NCBI RefSeq assembly: GCF_016428855.1
Contig: NZ_JAELTN010000027.1
Location: forward strand, 1 to 64,000
Origin: Pedobacter sp. ASV28
GTDB taxonomy: Bacteria > Bacteroidota > Bacteroidia > Sphingobacteriales > Sphingobacteriaceae
DNA: 64,000 nt
Direction: 5' to 3'
Made by a program: the position numbers and the translations under genes. The notes under the pieces are model-generated. The model was given only the letters and a program-made list of their open reading frames with translations, was not told the origin of the DNA and made no database searches. The stretch's first letter is position 1. Each line of letters opens with the position of its first letter. Shown in pieces: positions 52,762 to 61,446 of the stretch.

Positions 52762-53712
52762 ATGAAAAAGATAACAAGAGACGACCTTTATATCCTTGTC
52801 AGGCACAGTAACCTTGGTGCAGAAGAGGTAGGGCACGCACTTAAAAAAAATGTTTACCATGATAAAGACGCCTGGCAAAAATTTGTCAAGCAACTTCTCA
52901 TTAGCCTAGGCCTTGGATTTGCCGTGGCCGGTATTGTGTTTTTCTTTGCCTACAATTGGGCCAATTTGCATAAGTTTGCTAAAATTGGACTTGCCGAAGG
53001 GCTGCTTATCACGGCGGCAAGCTGTGCATTATTTTTTAAGAACCGTACAGTTAAAAATATTATTCTTACCGTAGCGGCTATGTTGGTAGGGGTGCTCTTT
53101 GCTGTATTCGGACAAATCTATCAAACAGGTGCCAATGCCTACGATTTCTTTTTAGCTTGGACCATTTTTATTACTTTATGGGTTGTTGTTGCCAACTTTG
53201 CACCTTTGTGGCTGCTGTACCTTATTTTAATCAACACTACCTTTAGTTTGTATGCAGAGCAGGTAGCCAGCAATTGGTCGAGTGTATTGGTGATGAGCAT
53301 ACTTTTTGCCATCAATGCCCTTGCCCTATTTATTTTTATACTTATTTCCAAGTTTTGGCAGCAGTTAAATGTACCCAAATGGTTTTTGCAATTGCTGGCC
53401 GTGGCGGTAGCCTGTTGTGCTACAATAGGTATTTCCATAGGGATCTTTGAAAGATATACACCCGCTTTTCCAATACTCATTTTAGCCACTTTATTAGCGT
53501 ATGGGCTGGGTATTAAAGAAGGGCTAGCTTCCAAAAAAATATTTTACCTAGCTGTAATTTCCCTCAGTACGATAGTAATCGGATCGTCGCTACTGTTAAA
53601 GGTTTCACATGGAGAAGGAATGTTCCTGTTGGTATCCTTATTTATTGTGGCTGCTGTTACCTTGGTTATTAAAAACCTGTTACATCTTCAAAAGAAATGG
53701 ATAAATGAATAG
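52762..53712 (+). CDS. DUF2157 membrane protein
   Basis: 316 residues from the ATG at MKKITRDDLYILVRHSNLG; earlier in-frame starts (GTG at 52702, ATG at 52726) would add a tail without family features. A cytoplasmic N-terminal helix (LGAEEVGHALKK) is followed by about 9-10 hydrophobic helices, with GVLFAVFGQIYQTGANAYDFFLAW, the most conserved DUF2157 stretch. The stop overlaps the next gene by 8 bp. Genes of this family are often with DUF4401 and GDYXXLXY proteins, as here. The function is unknown; a membrane complex is likely. Confidence 0.84.
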   Translation: MKKITRDDLYILVRHSNLGAEEVGHALKKNVYHDKDAWQKFVKQLLISLGLGFAVAGIVFFFAYNWANLHKFAKIGLAEGLLITAASCALFFKNRTVKNIILTVAAMLVGVLFAVFGQIYQTGANAYDFFLAWTIFITLWVVVANFAPLWLLYLILINTTFSLYAEQVASNWSSVLVMSILFAINALALFIFILISKFWQQLNVPKWFLQLLAVAVACCATIGISIGIFERYTPAFPILILATLLAYGLGIKEGLASKKIFYLAVISLSTIVIGSSLLLKVSHGEGMFLLVSLFIVAAVTLVIKNLLHLQKKWINE

Positions 53713-54784
53713 TTATACGAACATTAAGTCGCTGTTAGATTACCTACAGGGTATTGCCAATAAACCCCTAGCTTTTGATGAAGAGGCCATCGCCTTGGCT
53801 TATCAAAAAAATAGCGATAAACAATCATTGGCAATCAAAATACTGTCGGTTGTTGGAGGGATATTGGCAAGCTTTGCTTTTTTGGGCTTTCTTTTACTTG
53901 CAGGGCTTTATGATTCGGCGGTTGGATTGTTAATATTTGGTCTATTGAGCATTATAGGGGCAATAATTATCAATAAAGTATTCGATAAAATTATCATCGA
54001 TACGTTTAGTGTTTCGTCTTATATCATTGGTCTTTTTATGATTGGTTTTAGCTGCTCCCAATTCAAGATGGAAGGAGAGGCGATGAGCCTTGTTTTTTTC
54101 TTTATTGCCTTAGGTACATTGGGGGTAGTGCGTAATTATATGCTTTCCTTTATTTCTATACTTATTGCCTGTGGCAGTATTTTATCATTGTTGATTAGTG
54201 CAAACCAATATGATCTTATCCATGGTTATGTGGCAATAATGGCACTCTTTATTAGCTATTTTATACTTGGTGAAGCAAAAATCATCACCGCCAACAAGGT
54301 GATGGCCAAGCTTTATGATCCTATGCGGATAGGATTTATTTTCTCTTTCCTATTCGGATTGGTACTGTTGGGAAAAAGGGGGATATTCCCAATAAATAAT
54401 AATTTTATCTGGTTGTCGGCCCCCTTTATTTTAGGGGCCATTATTTACACACTGACTAGCTTGGTAAAAGTATTGGATATCCATCAAACCAAGCACAAGA
54501 TTTACATTTATCTGGCCAGTTTGCTGCTTTTATTGCCAGTGGTGGCGGCACCGGCCATAGCTGGAGCCATTCTCATCATGTTGTTGTGTTTCTTTGTCAA
54601 TTATAAAACTGGATTTATTTTGGGTATTGTTTCACTGATCTATTTCATTGCGCAATACTATTATGATCTTCATTTCACGCTTTTAGCCAAGTCTATTCTC
54701 CTTTTTGCATCGGGTATACTGTTGATTGTGTTTTATCTTTTTACCTATAGAAAATTAACTGGGCATGAAAATGAAAAAATATAA
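53705..54784 (+). CDS. DUF4401 membrane protein
   Basis: 359 residues with a short cytoplasmic N-terminus and about 10 hydrophobic helices (ILSVVGGILASFAFLGFLLLAG and others). This is the usual companion of a DUF2157 protein. It overlaps the upstream gene by 8 bp and the downstream one by 20 bp, so the three are translationally coupled and probably form one membrane complex. No catalytic motif is visible and the role is unknown. Confidence 0.82.
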   Translation: MNSYTNIKSLLDYLQGIANKPLAFDEEAIALAYQKNSDKQSLAIKILSVVGGILASFAFLGFLLLAGLYDSAVGLLIFGLLSIIGAIIINKVFDKIIIDTFSVSSYIIGLFMIGFSCSQFKMEGEAMSLVFFFIALGTLGVVRNYMLSFISILIACGSILSLLISANQYDLIHGYVAIMALFISYFILGEAKIITANKVMAKLYDPMRIGFIFSFLFGLVLLGKRGIFPINNNFIWLSAPFILGAIIYTLTSLVKVLDIHQTKHKIYIYLASLLLLLPVVAAPAIAGAILIMLLCFFVNYKTGFILGIVSLIYFIAQYYYDLHFTLLAKSILLFASGILLIVFYLFTYRKLTGHENEKI

Positions 54785-55256
54785 GTTGTTCCTCATTGTA
54801 TTAAATCTTGTGCTGCTACTGGTGTATTTTAACCATTCGCTGGTAAAGAAAGAGGAGCTGTTAAAACATGGGAAATTGATGTTGCTCGCTCTGGCTCCCG
54901 TTGATCCCCGTTCATTAATGCAGGGCGATTATATGGTCTTGCGATATCAGCTGGCATTAGATGCTGATAAGGAACATTTGGCAAAACGAGGATATTGTGT
55001 GGTGAAGCTGGTCAACGGTATTGCCCAAAGTATAAGGTTTCAAAAAGACAGAACGCCACTAAAGAAGGGGGAATATCTCATCGAATATACTTCTCCCAAC
55101 TTATGGAGTATTAACATAGGTGCCGAATCTTTTTTCTTTGAAGAAGGACAGGCAAAGAAATATGAACAAGCAAAATATGGTGGGGTTAAGGTCGATGAAA
55201 ATGGCAATAGTCTGTTGGTTGGGTTGTATGATGAAAAATTGAAAAAAATAGAGTAA
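54765..55256 (+). CDS. GDYXXLXY-family membrane-anchored protein
   Basis: 163 residues with one N-terminal hydrophobic anchor (about 6-22), then a soluble domain holding the name-giving motif QGDYMVLRY at about 54-62 and EYTSPNLWSINIGAESFFFEEGQA with KYGGVKV. This is the third member of the DUF2157/DUF4401 set. The start overlaps the DUF4401 gene by 20 bp; a second ATG two codons later is an alternative. The role is unknown; it probably works on the periplasmic side of the same complex. Confidence 0.88.
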   Translation: MKMKKYKLFLIVLNLVLLLVYFNHSLVKKEELLKHGKLMLLALAPVDPRSLMQGDYMVLRYQLALDADKEHLAKRGYCVVKLVNGIAQSIRFQKDRTPLKKGEYLIEYTSPNLWSINIGAESFFFEEGQAKKYEQAKYGGVKVDENGNSLLVGLYDEKLKKIE

Positions 55257-55351
55257 AGTGAAAACAATAAAGAAATCTCTACGCGAATGTCATCCTCAAC
55301 TTGATCTGATAGTTGGCCGAAACCTTTTACAACTATTACAATTTGATTAAA

Positions 55352-55795
55352 ATGAATATGAAATACCTTATCATACTTCCATTTTTATTATTTTTTTCCA
55401 ATGCTTTTTCCCAAGAAAAACAAATTAAAAAAGAAAAATGGCATTGGAATAACAACAAATTAAAACAAGACACAACTGCCGGCTATTGTCAAGTTTTAAA
55501 AGTTGATAATGTTCTTTATATTTCAGGTGCCGTAACAAATAATATTACTCCTGAAGGAATTACATCAGTTTATAACGATTTGAGAGCTTCTTTGGCAAGT
55601 TTTGGAGCAACTTTTGAAAATGTCGTAAAAGAAAATCTATATACAACAGATATTGATGAAATGAAAAAATTCAATTACGTTAGAAAGAAATTTTATAATA
55701 ATGATTTTCCCGCAGCTACTTGGGTTCAGGTACAAAGATTGTATATGCCAAAGGCTAAGTTGGAAATTGAATTAATAGCACATCTGCCAAAATAA
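55352..55795 (+). CDS. Exported Rid-family (YjgF-like) protein
   Basis: 147 residues from ATG; a TTG 39 bp upstream in frame is less likely, since the chosen start gives a signal peptide (MNMKYLIILPFLLFFSNAFS). The fold motif VDNVLYISGAV and the C-terminal FPAATWVQVQRLYMPKAKLEIE match Rid proteins. The Arg that binds the imine carboxylate in RidA (usually PAR in this place) is Ala here, and the export is unusual for a family known in the cytoplasm. A 2-aminoacrylate deaminase role is therefore unlikely. It ends before a strong terminator. Confidence 0.78.
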   Translation: MNMKYLIILPFLLFFSNAFSQEKQIKKEKWHWNNNKLKQDTTAGYCQVLKVDNVLYISGAVTNNITPEGITSVYNDLRASLASFGATFENVVKENLYTTDIDEMKKFNYVRKKFYNNDFPAATWVQVQRLYMPKAKLEIELIAHLPK

Positions 55796-55847
55796 TTTAC
55801 AAAAGAGCTTCAGCTAAGAAGGGTTTTGCATGGGGCGGGCTGAAGTG

Positions 55848-55865
55848 AAAAGCCCAACGGCTTTT
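55848..55865 (+). terminator. Rho-independent terminator after the Rid-like gene
   Basis: A 7-bp stem AAAAGCC/GGCTTTT with the loop CAAC is followed by further T residues, 53 bp after the stop of the Rid-like gene. Confidence 0.7.
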
Positions 55866-56002
55866 TTAGGTTGAAATTTGGTAATCATATCAGCTTTTCC
55901 CGAAGATAAATCGGAACAAGCCGTGCTTTGATTTCCCGACCGCATCTAAAGCCCCAAAAAGTTAGCGGTCATTGTAGGACGATCCATGAAACAGACTGAC
56001 AT

Positions 56003-56569
56003 ATGAAAAAAGTAATTGTTGCAATCAATATGACGCTTGACGGGTTTTGTGACCATACCTCAGGTGTCCCCGACGAAGAAATACATCAACATTACGCTGA
56101 CCTGTTGAGAAGCGCTGATGCCGTTTTATATGGCAGGATAACCTACCAGCTTATGGAATTTTGGCGGACCGTGCTGGAGAAACCCACAGGCGATAAGGCA
56201 GTGGACGACTTTGCGGTCGTGATAGATAAGGTCCCGAAGATTGTTTTTTCCCGCAAACTGAAAAATGTAGATTGGAAGAGTGCGAAATTGGCAAGCAAAG
56301 ACCTAGAGAAAGAAGTTTTGGAACTCAAACAACAATCGGGTGCCGCCGTTTTTGTGTGCAGTCCGAGTTTGATTGTAGCTTTGACGAAACTTAATTTAAT
56401 AGACGAATATCAACTTTGTGTTCACCCTGTTATTGCGGGAAGTGGTTTGCCATTATTTAAAAACATCAACGAAAAAATAACGCTTAAACTCATAAATACC
56501 AAAACGTTTAGCGGTGGTGCGGTCATTCTTTATTATAAACCGACCTCAGAAAAACCAATGAACCAATAA
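56003..56569 (+). CDS. Dihydrofolate-reductase-like (RibD C-terminal domain) protein
   Basis: 188 residues with the DHFR-like fold of the RibD_C group: KVIVAINMTLDGFCD at the start, DAVLYGRITYQLMEFW, VFSRKLKNVDW and HPVIAGSGLPLFKN near the end. These proteins bind NADPH and reduce pterin- or flavin-precursor-like rings, but many are uncharacterised. It stands between a terminator and a gene for an exported protein 18 bp downstream. The true substrate is not known, and it is not the housekeeping DHFR. Confidence 0.84.
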   Translation: MKKVIVAINMTLDGFCDHTSGVPDEEIHQHYADLLRSADAVLYGRITYQLMEFWRTVLEKPTGDKAVDDFAVVIDKVPKIVFSRKLKNVDWKSAKLASKDLEKEVLELKQQSGAAVFVCSPSLIVALTKLNLIDEYQLCVHPVIAGSGLPLFKNINEKITLKLINTKTFSGGAVILYYKPTSEKPMNQ

Positions 56570-56587
56570 CAAACTTTAAAGAACATC

Positions 56588-57304
56588 ATGAAATATGCCT
56601 TCTTATTGTTTACTTTTTTGTTTGGCTCTATAGTATGCCAAGCGCAGCTCCAAGTTAAAGAAGCCATTGGTAGCATTGGTGACATAAAGTTGCCAGATCC
56701 AAAAGAACCATTATATGAAGACGATAAATATGTAGTCAGACGAACTTGTAGCGGTGAATGGGGTGGTACTGCTTGGTTTAAGAATAAGCAAACTAATATA
56801 GAATATTCGTGTGCGGCTGTTTGTCCAATATCTGTAAACAAGATTGATGGCACTTACTATGTTACCAGTACGCTTATGCATTTAATTGGCTTTTCTACTA
56901 TAGTTGAAATTAAAGACCCCGATTCGATGGAAGTGTTTGTACTGCCTCCTGCTAGAAAGATAAAAGGAAAGCGTGTACGTTATGTAGGTGAAGCAGAATC
57001 TGGTTCGACACTGGGAGTAGTTATGTTGGCAGAGAGTGCTCAAAAAGTAATACTAGGTAGTTTTATTGACAATGGAATACTTTACCATTTGATGAGAGGT
57101 TATAAAGAAGTTTATGTGGCCACCATTAAAGATAAAGAACTTACTAAGGTGTTACAGGTATTAGCAGAGAATGTTAATCCCATGCATATCCCTTTTAAAC
57201 GTGAAAATGAATTATTCATTCCATTTGTTGCCACGGATAATAACATAAAGGGGTATATAAAGATCGTAGGCAATATCATTACTGTGGTAAGACCTAAAGC
57301 TTAA
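56588..57304 (+). CDS. Exported protein of unknown function
   Basis: 238 residues with a signal peptide ending in CQAQ (near residue 20). The mature part is rich in beta strands and contains FKNKQTNIEYSCAAVCP, IGFSTIVEIKDPDSME and a C-terminal INNVIKGYIKIV-like repeat of hydrophobic strands. I do not recognise a family. It follows the DHFR-like gene by 18 bp, so both may be co-transcribed. No lipobox, metal or catalytic motif was seen. Confidence 0.7.
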   Translation: MKYAFLLFTFLFGSIVCQAQLQVKEAIGSIGDIKLPDPKEPLYEDDKYVVRRTCSGEWGGTAWFKNKQTNIEYSCAAVCPISVNKIDGTYYVTSTLMHLIGFSTIVEIKDPDSMEVFVLPPARKIKGKRVRYVGEAESGSTLGVVMLAESAQKVILGSFIDNGILYHLMRGYKEVYVATIKDKELTKVLQVLAENVNPMHIPFKRENELFIPFVATDNNIKGYIKIVGNIITVVRPKA

Positions 57305-57408
57305 TGCTGACTTCTTCAAGGTTAAACCTTGCAGATTAACTTACATAGAAACCACTTAGTCATAGTGCTGTTGCAATAGGAAAGAAGCAAGTGAGCCTGT
57401 CTAGAAAT

Positions 57409-57436
57409 AAAAAAAGCCCACATTGCTGTGAGCTTT
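57409..57436 (-). terminator. Rho-independent terminator of the tRNA gene
   Basis: On the minus strand AAAGCTCACA (57436-57427), loop GCAA, TGTGGGCTTT (57422-57413) pair over 10 bp with one G-U, followed by more T residues. It lies just after the 3' end of the tRNA. Confidence 0.85.
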
Positions 57437-57442
57437 CTATAG

Positions 57443-57516
57443 TAGCGGGGAGCAGGATCGAACTGCCGACCTCAGGGTTATGAATCCTGCGCTCTAACCA
57501 TCTGAGCTACCCCGCC
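57443..57516 (-). tRNA. tRNA-Met (CAT anticodon)
   Basis: A 74-nt cloverleaf fits on the minus strand: acceptor GGCGGGG/CCCCGCT (first pair G-U), D arm GCTC/GAGC, anticodon loop TTCATAA, T arm GGCAG-TTCGATC-CTGCT, discriminator A. CCA is not encoded. The last pair of the anticodon stem is A-C, so the loop may be wider by one pair. The G-U end pair argues against an initiator tRNA. A lysidine-modified tRNA-Ile with the same CAT anticodon cannot be excluded without a comparison. Confidence 0.9.
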
Positions 57517-57531
57517 GAATTTTTCGAGATG

Positions 57532-57560
57532 CAAATATAGGATTAAATCGGATAACCAAA
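57532..57560 (-). promoter_or_regulatory. Promoter of the tRNA gene
   Basis: On the minus strand a -7 element TATATTTG lies at 57539-57532, and TTTG at 57560-57557 gives a -33 element with a 17-bp gap. The tRNA 5' end is 16 bp downstream. Confidence 0.6.
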
Positions 57561-57787
57561 GAAAATTATTTAAAAAGGTTATATCTCCAGATTGACGACC
57601 CCATTAAGGGCTTATTTTGGGGTGGCGTCCCTTATTATGAAATATCGGTAAAATGGTGCTGGACACTGTTAAGGAAGGAAAGCGTTAAGTAAAAATGACT
57701 TATTTCTCAAACAGTTGCATTTATAGAATAAATTACTTTTCTTTAGAAAAAATAGAAGAGTATTTATACACCTATAAGTATACCCGA

Positions 57788-58168
57788 ATGTCAGAAAAGA
57801 AAAAATTTACATTAGAATATGCAATAAGGTCATCTCCTCGCATACTGTTCAGTTTTATAAGCGAGCCAAATGGTTTAGCACAATGGTTTGCCGATGATGT
57901 AATTTTTAGAGACCAGACCTATACTTTTACTTGGGATGGAGAGGTACAGAAGGCAAAGCTCATCAGCCAGAAAGAAAATAAATTGGTAAAGTTCAAATGG
58001 GTAGATGACGAGCCCTATTGCTACTTTGAAATGGAAATTGTGCAGGATGAACTCACCAACGATGTGGCCTTGGCCATTACCGATTTTGCTACTGAAGAGA
58101 CCTTGACAGAGAGAAAACAGATTTGGGATAACCAAATTACCTATCTGCTTAGCGTATTGGGCGCCTAA
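57788..58168 (+). CDS. START-like (AHSA1-like) domain protein
   Basis: 126 residues from the ATG at MSEKKKFTLEYAIRSSP; the frame is open 93 bp further upstream, but that part has no family similarity. The helix-grip features are LFSFISEPNGLAQWFADDV at the start, FTWDGEVQKAKLI in the middle and a C-terminal helix (ERKQIWDNQITYLLSVLG). The START/AHSA1 superfamily binds small hydrophobic ligands or acts as an Hsp90 co-factor. Ligand unknown. A small protein of this form is often beside the tRNA and LptF-like genes in Bacteroidota. Confidence 0.8.
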   Translation: MSEKKKFTLEYAIRSSPRILFSFISEPNGLAQWFADDVIFRDQTYTFTWDGEVQKAKLISQKENKLVKFKWVDDEPYCYFEMEIVQDELTNDVALAITDFATEETLTERKQIWDNQITYLLSVLGA

Positions 58169-58314
58169 CCGTATCCAATACCTAGATTAAGTACTTAATA
58201 ATTTTGAGTAGTAAGGTGCATGTTAGTGGCTTGAATTTCTTAAAGGTGTAAGGTAATACCTCTCTTACCGCGTAAAACTTATAACCTACAAGCGCACTTT
58301 CCATTAAAAACGTC

Positions 58315-58322
58315 TATCTTTG
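58315..58322 (+). promoter_or_regulatory. -7 element directly before the LptF/G gene
   Basis: TATCTTTG matches TAnnTTTG and ends 5 bp before the TTG start codon, so transcription would begin at or next to the start codon. Confidence 0.5.
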
Positions 58323-58327
58323 CATCG

Positions 58328-59773
58328 TTGAAAAAGATACATTTACTGCTAATCAAAGCATTTATTAGACCTTTTGCCGTCACATTTTTTATTGTGATGT
58401 TCATCTTGTTGATGTTCTTTTTGTTTAAGTACGTCGATGATCTTATTGGCAAGGGATTCGAATGGTATATCATTGCAGAGCTGATGTGGTATGCGTCGGC
58501 ATCTAATGTGGCCATGGCACTGCCTTTGTCCATTCTTTTGTCTTCCATCATGACCTTTGGTAGTTTGGGCGAAAACTATGAGCTGGTAGCCATCAAATCG
58601 GCAGGTATTTCCCTGCGAAAGGCCATGCAGCCCCTTTTGGTCTTAATTGTAGGACTGGCCATAACCTCTTTTTTCTTTTCAGATTATATGCTCCCTAAGG
58701 CCAACCTCAAATTTGGCTCACTGTTATGGGATATACGTAATAAAAAACTATCTTTTCTGATCAAGCCTGGCGTGTTTAATAATAGTATACCTGGTTACTC
58801 CATGCGTGTAGAACGCAAAGGCGAGGGGGCTGTCGATTCTATCTATGGCATTATGATCTATGATCATAAATCTGGCAATGGCGTACCTAAGATCATTATG
58901 GCCGAGAAAGGTAAGATGTCCAAAACTTCAGATGGTAATTATCTCGTGTTAAATTTGGTAGATGGCGTACGTTATGAAGAAGCACCTTCAGGTAATTCGG
59001 GGACTTATAACCCGCGCCAGTCGCTAACGCGTATGCGTTTCAAGGAAACGGAGGTGAAATTTGATTTCAGCAGCTTTAAGGACATGACCCGTACACAGGA
59101 AGAAAGCTTCAAGAACAATGCACCTATGCTCAACAGAAAGGAGTTGCTGCATCGGGAAGATTCGCTGCGGAAAAGCTTGGACAGCCTTGGAAAGAGTATA
59201 AAAGTGAATGCCCAATATTATTTTAAACAAAATACCTTTGTAAAAGGCTATACCAAGGTGAAAACACCTGCCAAGGTCATTAAGGGAAAGGTATTGGACG
59301 TTATTCCAAAAGACCGGCGTATACAGGCTCTACAGTCTGCTTTCGACCAGGCCGAAGCCGTGAAGCAAGTGTTGAAAGGCCAGCTGATCGACTACGATTT
59401 TAGAGAAAAGGAGCGAGTGAGGGCACAGATAGAATACCAACGTAAATTTACCTTGGCAGCTTCCTGTTTGTTATTGTTTTTTATCGGGGCACCATTAGGC
59501 GCTATTATCCGCAAAGGTGGCTTAGGTTTGCCGGTAGTTATTGCTGTTATCTTTTTCCTTATCTATCATATTCTTTCCACCGTTGCCGAAAAGTCGGCAA
59601 AAGAAGGCTCGCTAGATCCTGTTTTTGGGATGTGGACAGCCATTATCATCCTCACTCCAGTAGGTGTATTTCTTACCTATAAGGCTACTGTAGATTCGGC
59701 ACTTTTTGATGTAGACTATTACAAACAATTGGTGTTGGGGCGCTTCAAGAAAAAGAAGAAAACAGCAGGTTAG
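58328..59773 (+). CDS. LptF/LptG-family lipopolysaccharide export permease
   Basis: 481 residues beginning at TTG; the N-terminal KKIHLLLIKAFIRPFAVTFF is the normal first segment of LptF/G, so a later start would cut the family core. Three hydrophobic helices at the N-terminal side, a large periplasmic beta-rich part (about 115-380, with SYSMRVERKGEGAV) and three at the C-terminal side (FTLAASCLLLFFIGAPLGAIIRKGGLG) match the permease of the LPS-extracting ABC complex. It works with LptB and a partner permease not in this window. A promoter element directly before the start suggests a leaderless message. Confidence 0.9.
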   Translation: MKKIHLLLIKAFIRPFAVTFFIVMFILLMFFLFKYVDDLIGKGFEWYIIAELMWYASASNVAMALPLSILLSSIMTFGSLGENYELVAIKSAGISLRKAMQPLLVLIVGLAITSFFFSDYMLPKANLKFGSLLWDIRNKKLSFLIKPGVFNNSIPGYSMRVERKGEGAVDSIYGIMIYDHKSGNGVPKIIMAEKGKMSKTSDGNYLVLNLVDGVRYEEAPSGNSGTYNPRQSLTRMRFKETEVKFDFSSFKDMTRTQEESFKNNAPMLNRKELLHREDSLRKSLDSLGKSIKVNAQYYFKQNTFVKGYTKVKTPAKVIKGKVLDVIPKDRRIQALQSAFDQAEAVKQVLKGQLIDYDFREKERVRAQIEYQRKFTLAASCLLLFFIGAPLGAIIRKGGLGLPVVIAVIFFLIYHILSTVAEKSAKEGSLDPVFGMWTAIIILTPVGVFLTYKATVDSALFDVDYYKQLVLGRFKKKKKTAG

Positions 59774-60033
59774 CCGTTTAACTTTTGAAGTTAATTTACC
59801 TTTTTGACGCCTTAGTTTTGGCCATTCATTTTTTCAGGGGATGGCTAGGCAAGGTATTTGAGACATCTCCAATATGAATAATATGTAGGCATGGTTGCGC
59901 TGGCTTACTGCTTAAGCTTAATGGCTAAATGCAGATTGTACACTGCTATAATGGGTAAATTTAAAGAAGAAACCTGTCGTTATATCCTTACTTAATAATG
60001 ATAATTTTGAATAATAATTGATGGTAAAGGTTG

Positions 60034-60041
60034 TACCTTTG
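60034..60041 (+). promoter_or_regulatory. -7 element of the ribBA gene
   Basis: TACCTTTG matches TAnnTTTG, 37 bp before the first ATG. The rest of the 304-bp gap from 59774 to 60077 shows no gene, and I see no FMN riboswitch fold in it. Confidence 0.5.
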
Positions 60042-60077
60042 TAATTGTAATGAACAAGGTTAGCCCTGTTCATTTTT

Positions 60078-61304
60078 ATGGGTTGGCCTAAAATGGAAAT
60101 TAAACTGAATACAATAGAAGAAGCCTTGGCAGAAGTTAGGGCTGGTAAAATTATAATTGTTGTGGATGATGAAGATCGCGAAAATGAAGGCGATTTTGTA
60201 GCTGCAGCCAAAAATGTGACGCCAGAAGTGATCAATTTTATGTCCAAGTACGGGCGTGGATTGATTTGTGCACCCTTGGTTGAAGATCTCTGCGACCGCT
60301 TGGAACTTAACCTGATGGTTCAGCATAATACGGTATTGCACCAAACACCATTTACAGTCTCAGTAGATTTGATTGGCCATGGCTGTACTACGGGTATTTC
60401 GGCACATGATCGGGCCAAAACCGTACAGGCATTGATCAATCCGTCTACCAAACCTGAAGACTTGGGCAGACCTGGCCATATTTTCCCCCTAAGGGCCAGA
60501 AGAGAAGGTGTGTTGAGAAGAACTGGACATACCGAAGCCACTATAGATATTGCCCGTTTAGCGGGTTTTGAACCAGCGGGTGTGTTGGTAGAAATTATGA
60601 ATGAAGATGGAACCATGGCCCGTTTGCCAGATTTGATGAACATTGCCGCACAACATCAGTTAAAGATCATTTCTATTAAAGACCTGATCGCTTATCGTTT
60701 GGCTGAAGAAAGCCTGATCAGGGAGGAGGTGACCGTTAACTTACCTACCCAATGGGGAGATTTCAGAATGACGGCCTACACGCAGCTGAGCAATAATGCA
60801 ACACATTTGGCCATTGCCAAAGGCGAATGGAAGGAAGATGAGCCTATCCTGACAAGAATTCATAGCTCTTGTGTAACCGGAGATATTTTTGGTTCATGCC
60901 GTTGCGATTGCGGACCTCAATTGCATAAGGCCATGGAAATGATCGAAAAAGCAGGGAAAGGCGTAGTGGTTTATATGAATCAAGAAGGTAGGGGAATTGG
61001 TCTGGTAAACAAATTGCATGCGTATAACCTACAAGATGCAGGTTTGGATACCGTAGAAGCTAACATTCAGTTGGGCTTTAAAGGCGATGAGCGTGACTAT
61101 GGTGTAGGTGCACAGATTTTAAGGGCACAAGGTGTTGCCAAAATGAAGTTAATGTCTAACAATCCTACAAAAAGAGCGGGATTAATTGGTTATGGTCTTG
61201 AGATTGTAGAGAACATTGCCATTGAGATAGAAAGCAATAAACATAACGAATCATACCTCATTACCAAAAGGGATAAGATGGGACATCAAATCTTGAAGGG
61301 ATAA
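60078..61304 (+). CDS. ribBA: Bifunctional 3,4-dihydroxy-2-butanone 4-phosphate synthase / GTP cyclohydrolase II
   Basis: 408 residues joining two riboflavin enzymes. The RibB half has [26 protein letters not shown] and [17 protein letters not shown], with its acidic Mg site. The RibA half from about 205 has the zinc cluster in [29 protein letters not shown] and [10 protein letters not shown]. Together they make the two building blocks of riboflavin from ribulose 5-phosphate and GTP. The start may be the ATG at 60078 or the one five codons later ([12 protein letters not shown]). It is followed by a strong terminator and converges on the TamB-like gene. Confidence 0.95.
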   Translation: MGWPKMEIKLNTIEEALAEVRAGKIIIVVDDEDRENEGDFVAAAKNVTPEVINFMSKYGRGLICAPLVEDLCDRLELNLMVQHNTVLHQTPFTVSVDLIGHGCTTGISAHDRAKTVQALINPSTKPEDLGRPGHIFPLRARREGVLRRTGHTEATIDIARLAGFEPAGVLVEIMNEDGTMARLPDLMNIAAQHQLKIISIKDLIAYRLAEESLIREEVTVNLPTQWGDFRMTAYTQLSNNATHLAIAKGEWKEDEPILTRIHSSCVTGDIFGSCRCDCGPQLHKAMEMIEKAGKGVVVYMNQEGRGIGLVNKLHAYNLQDAGLDTVEANIQLGFKGDERDYGVGAQILRAQGVAKMKLMSNNPTKRAGLIGYGLEIVENIAIEIESNKHNESYLITKRDKMGHQILKG

Positions 61305-61330
61305 CAAGAGATAAATAAGTTGAACTTATA

Positions 61331-61361
61331 AAGAGCCGGAAGATATGATCTTCCGGCTCTT
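61331..61361. terminator. Rho-independent terminator between ribBA and the TamB-like gene
   Basis: A 14-bp perfect stem (AAGAGCCGGAAGAT at 61331-61344, complement at 61348-61361) with a 3-nt loop and a T-rich tail (TTTATTTT). It can serve both convergent genes, as the sequence before the left arm is A-rich (TTATAA), though the tail for the minus strand is poorer. Confidence 0.88.
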
Positions 61362-61446
61362 TTATTTTAATGATTAACTATTCAGCGCAGTTAGGGAGAT
61401 GGAAGAGACAGAAGGTATCGTTTGGCTTAGTGAGCTTAAGGTCACC

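Noticed and set aside
59774..60077. FMN riboswitch before ribBA
   Set aside because: The short distance from the -7 element to the start (about 37 bp) leaves no room, and no typical fold was seen.
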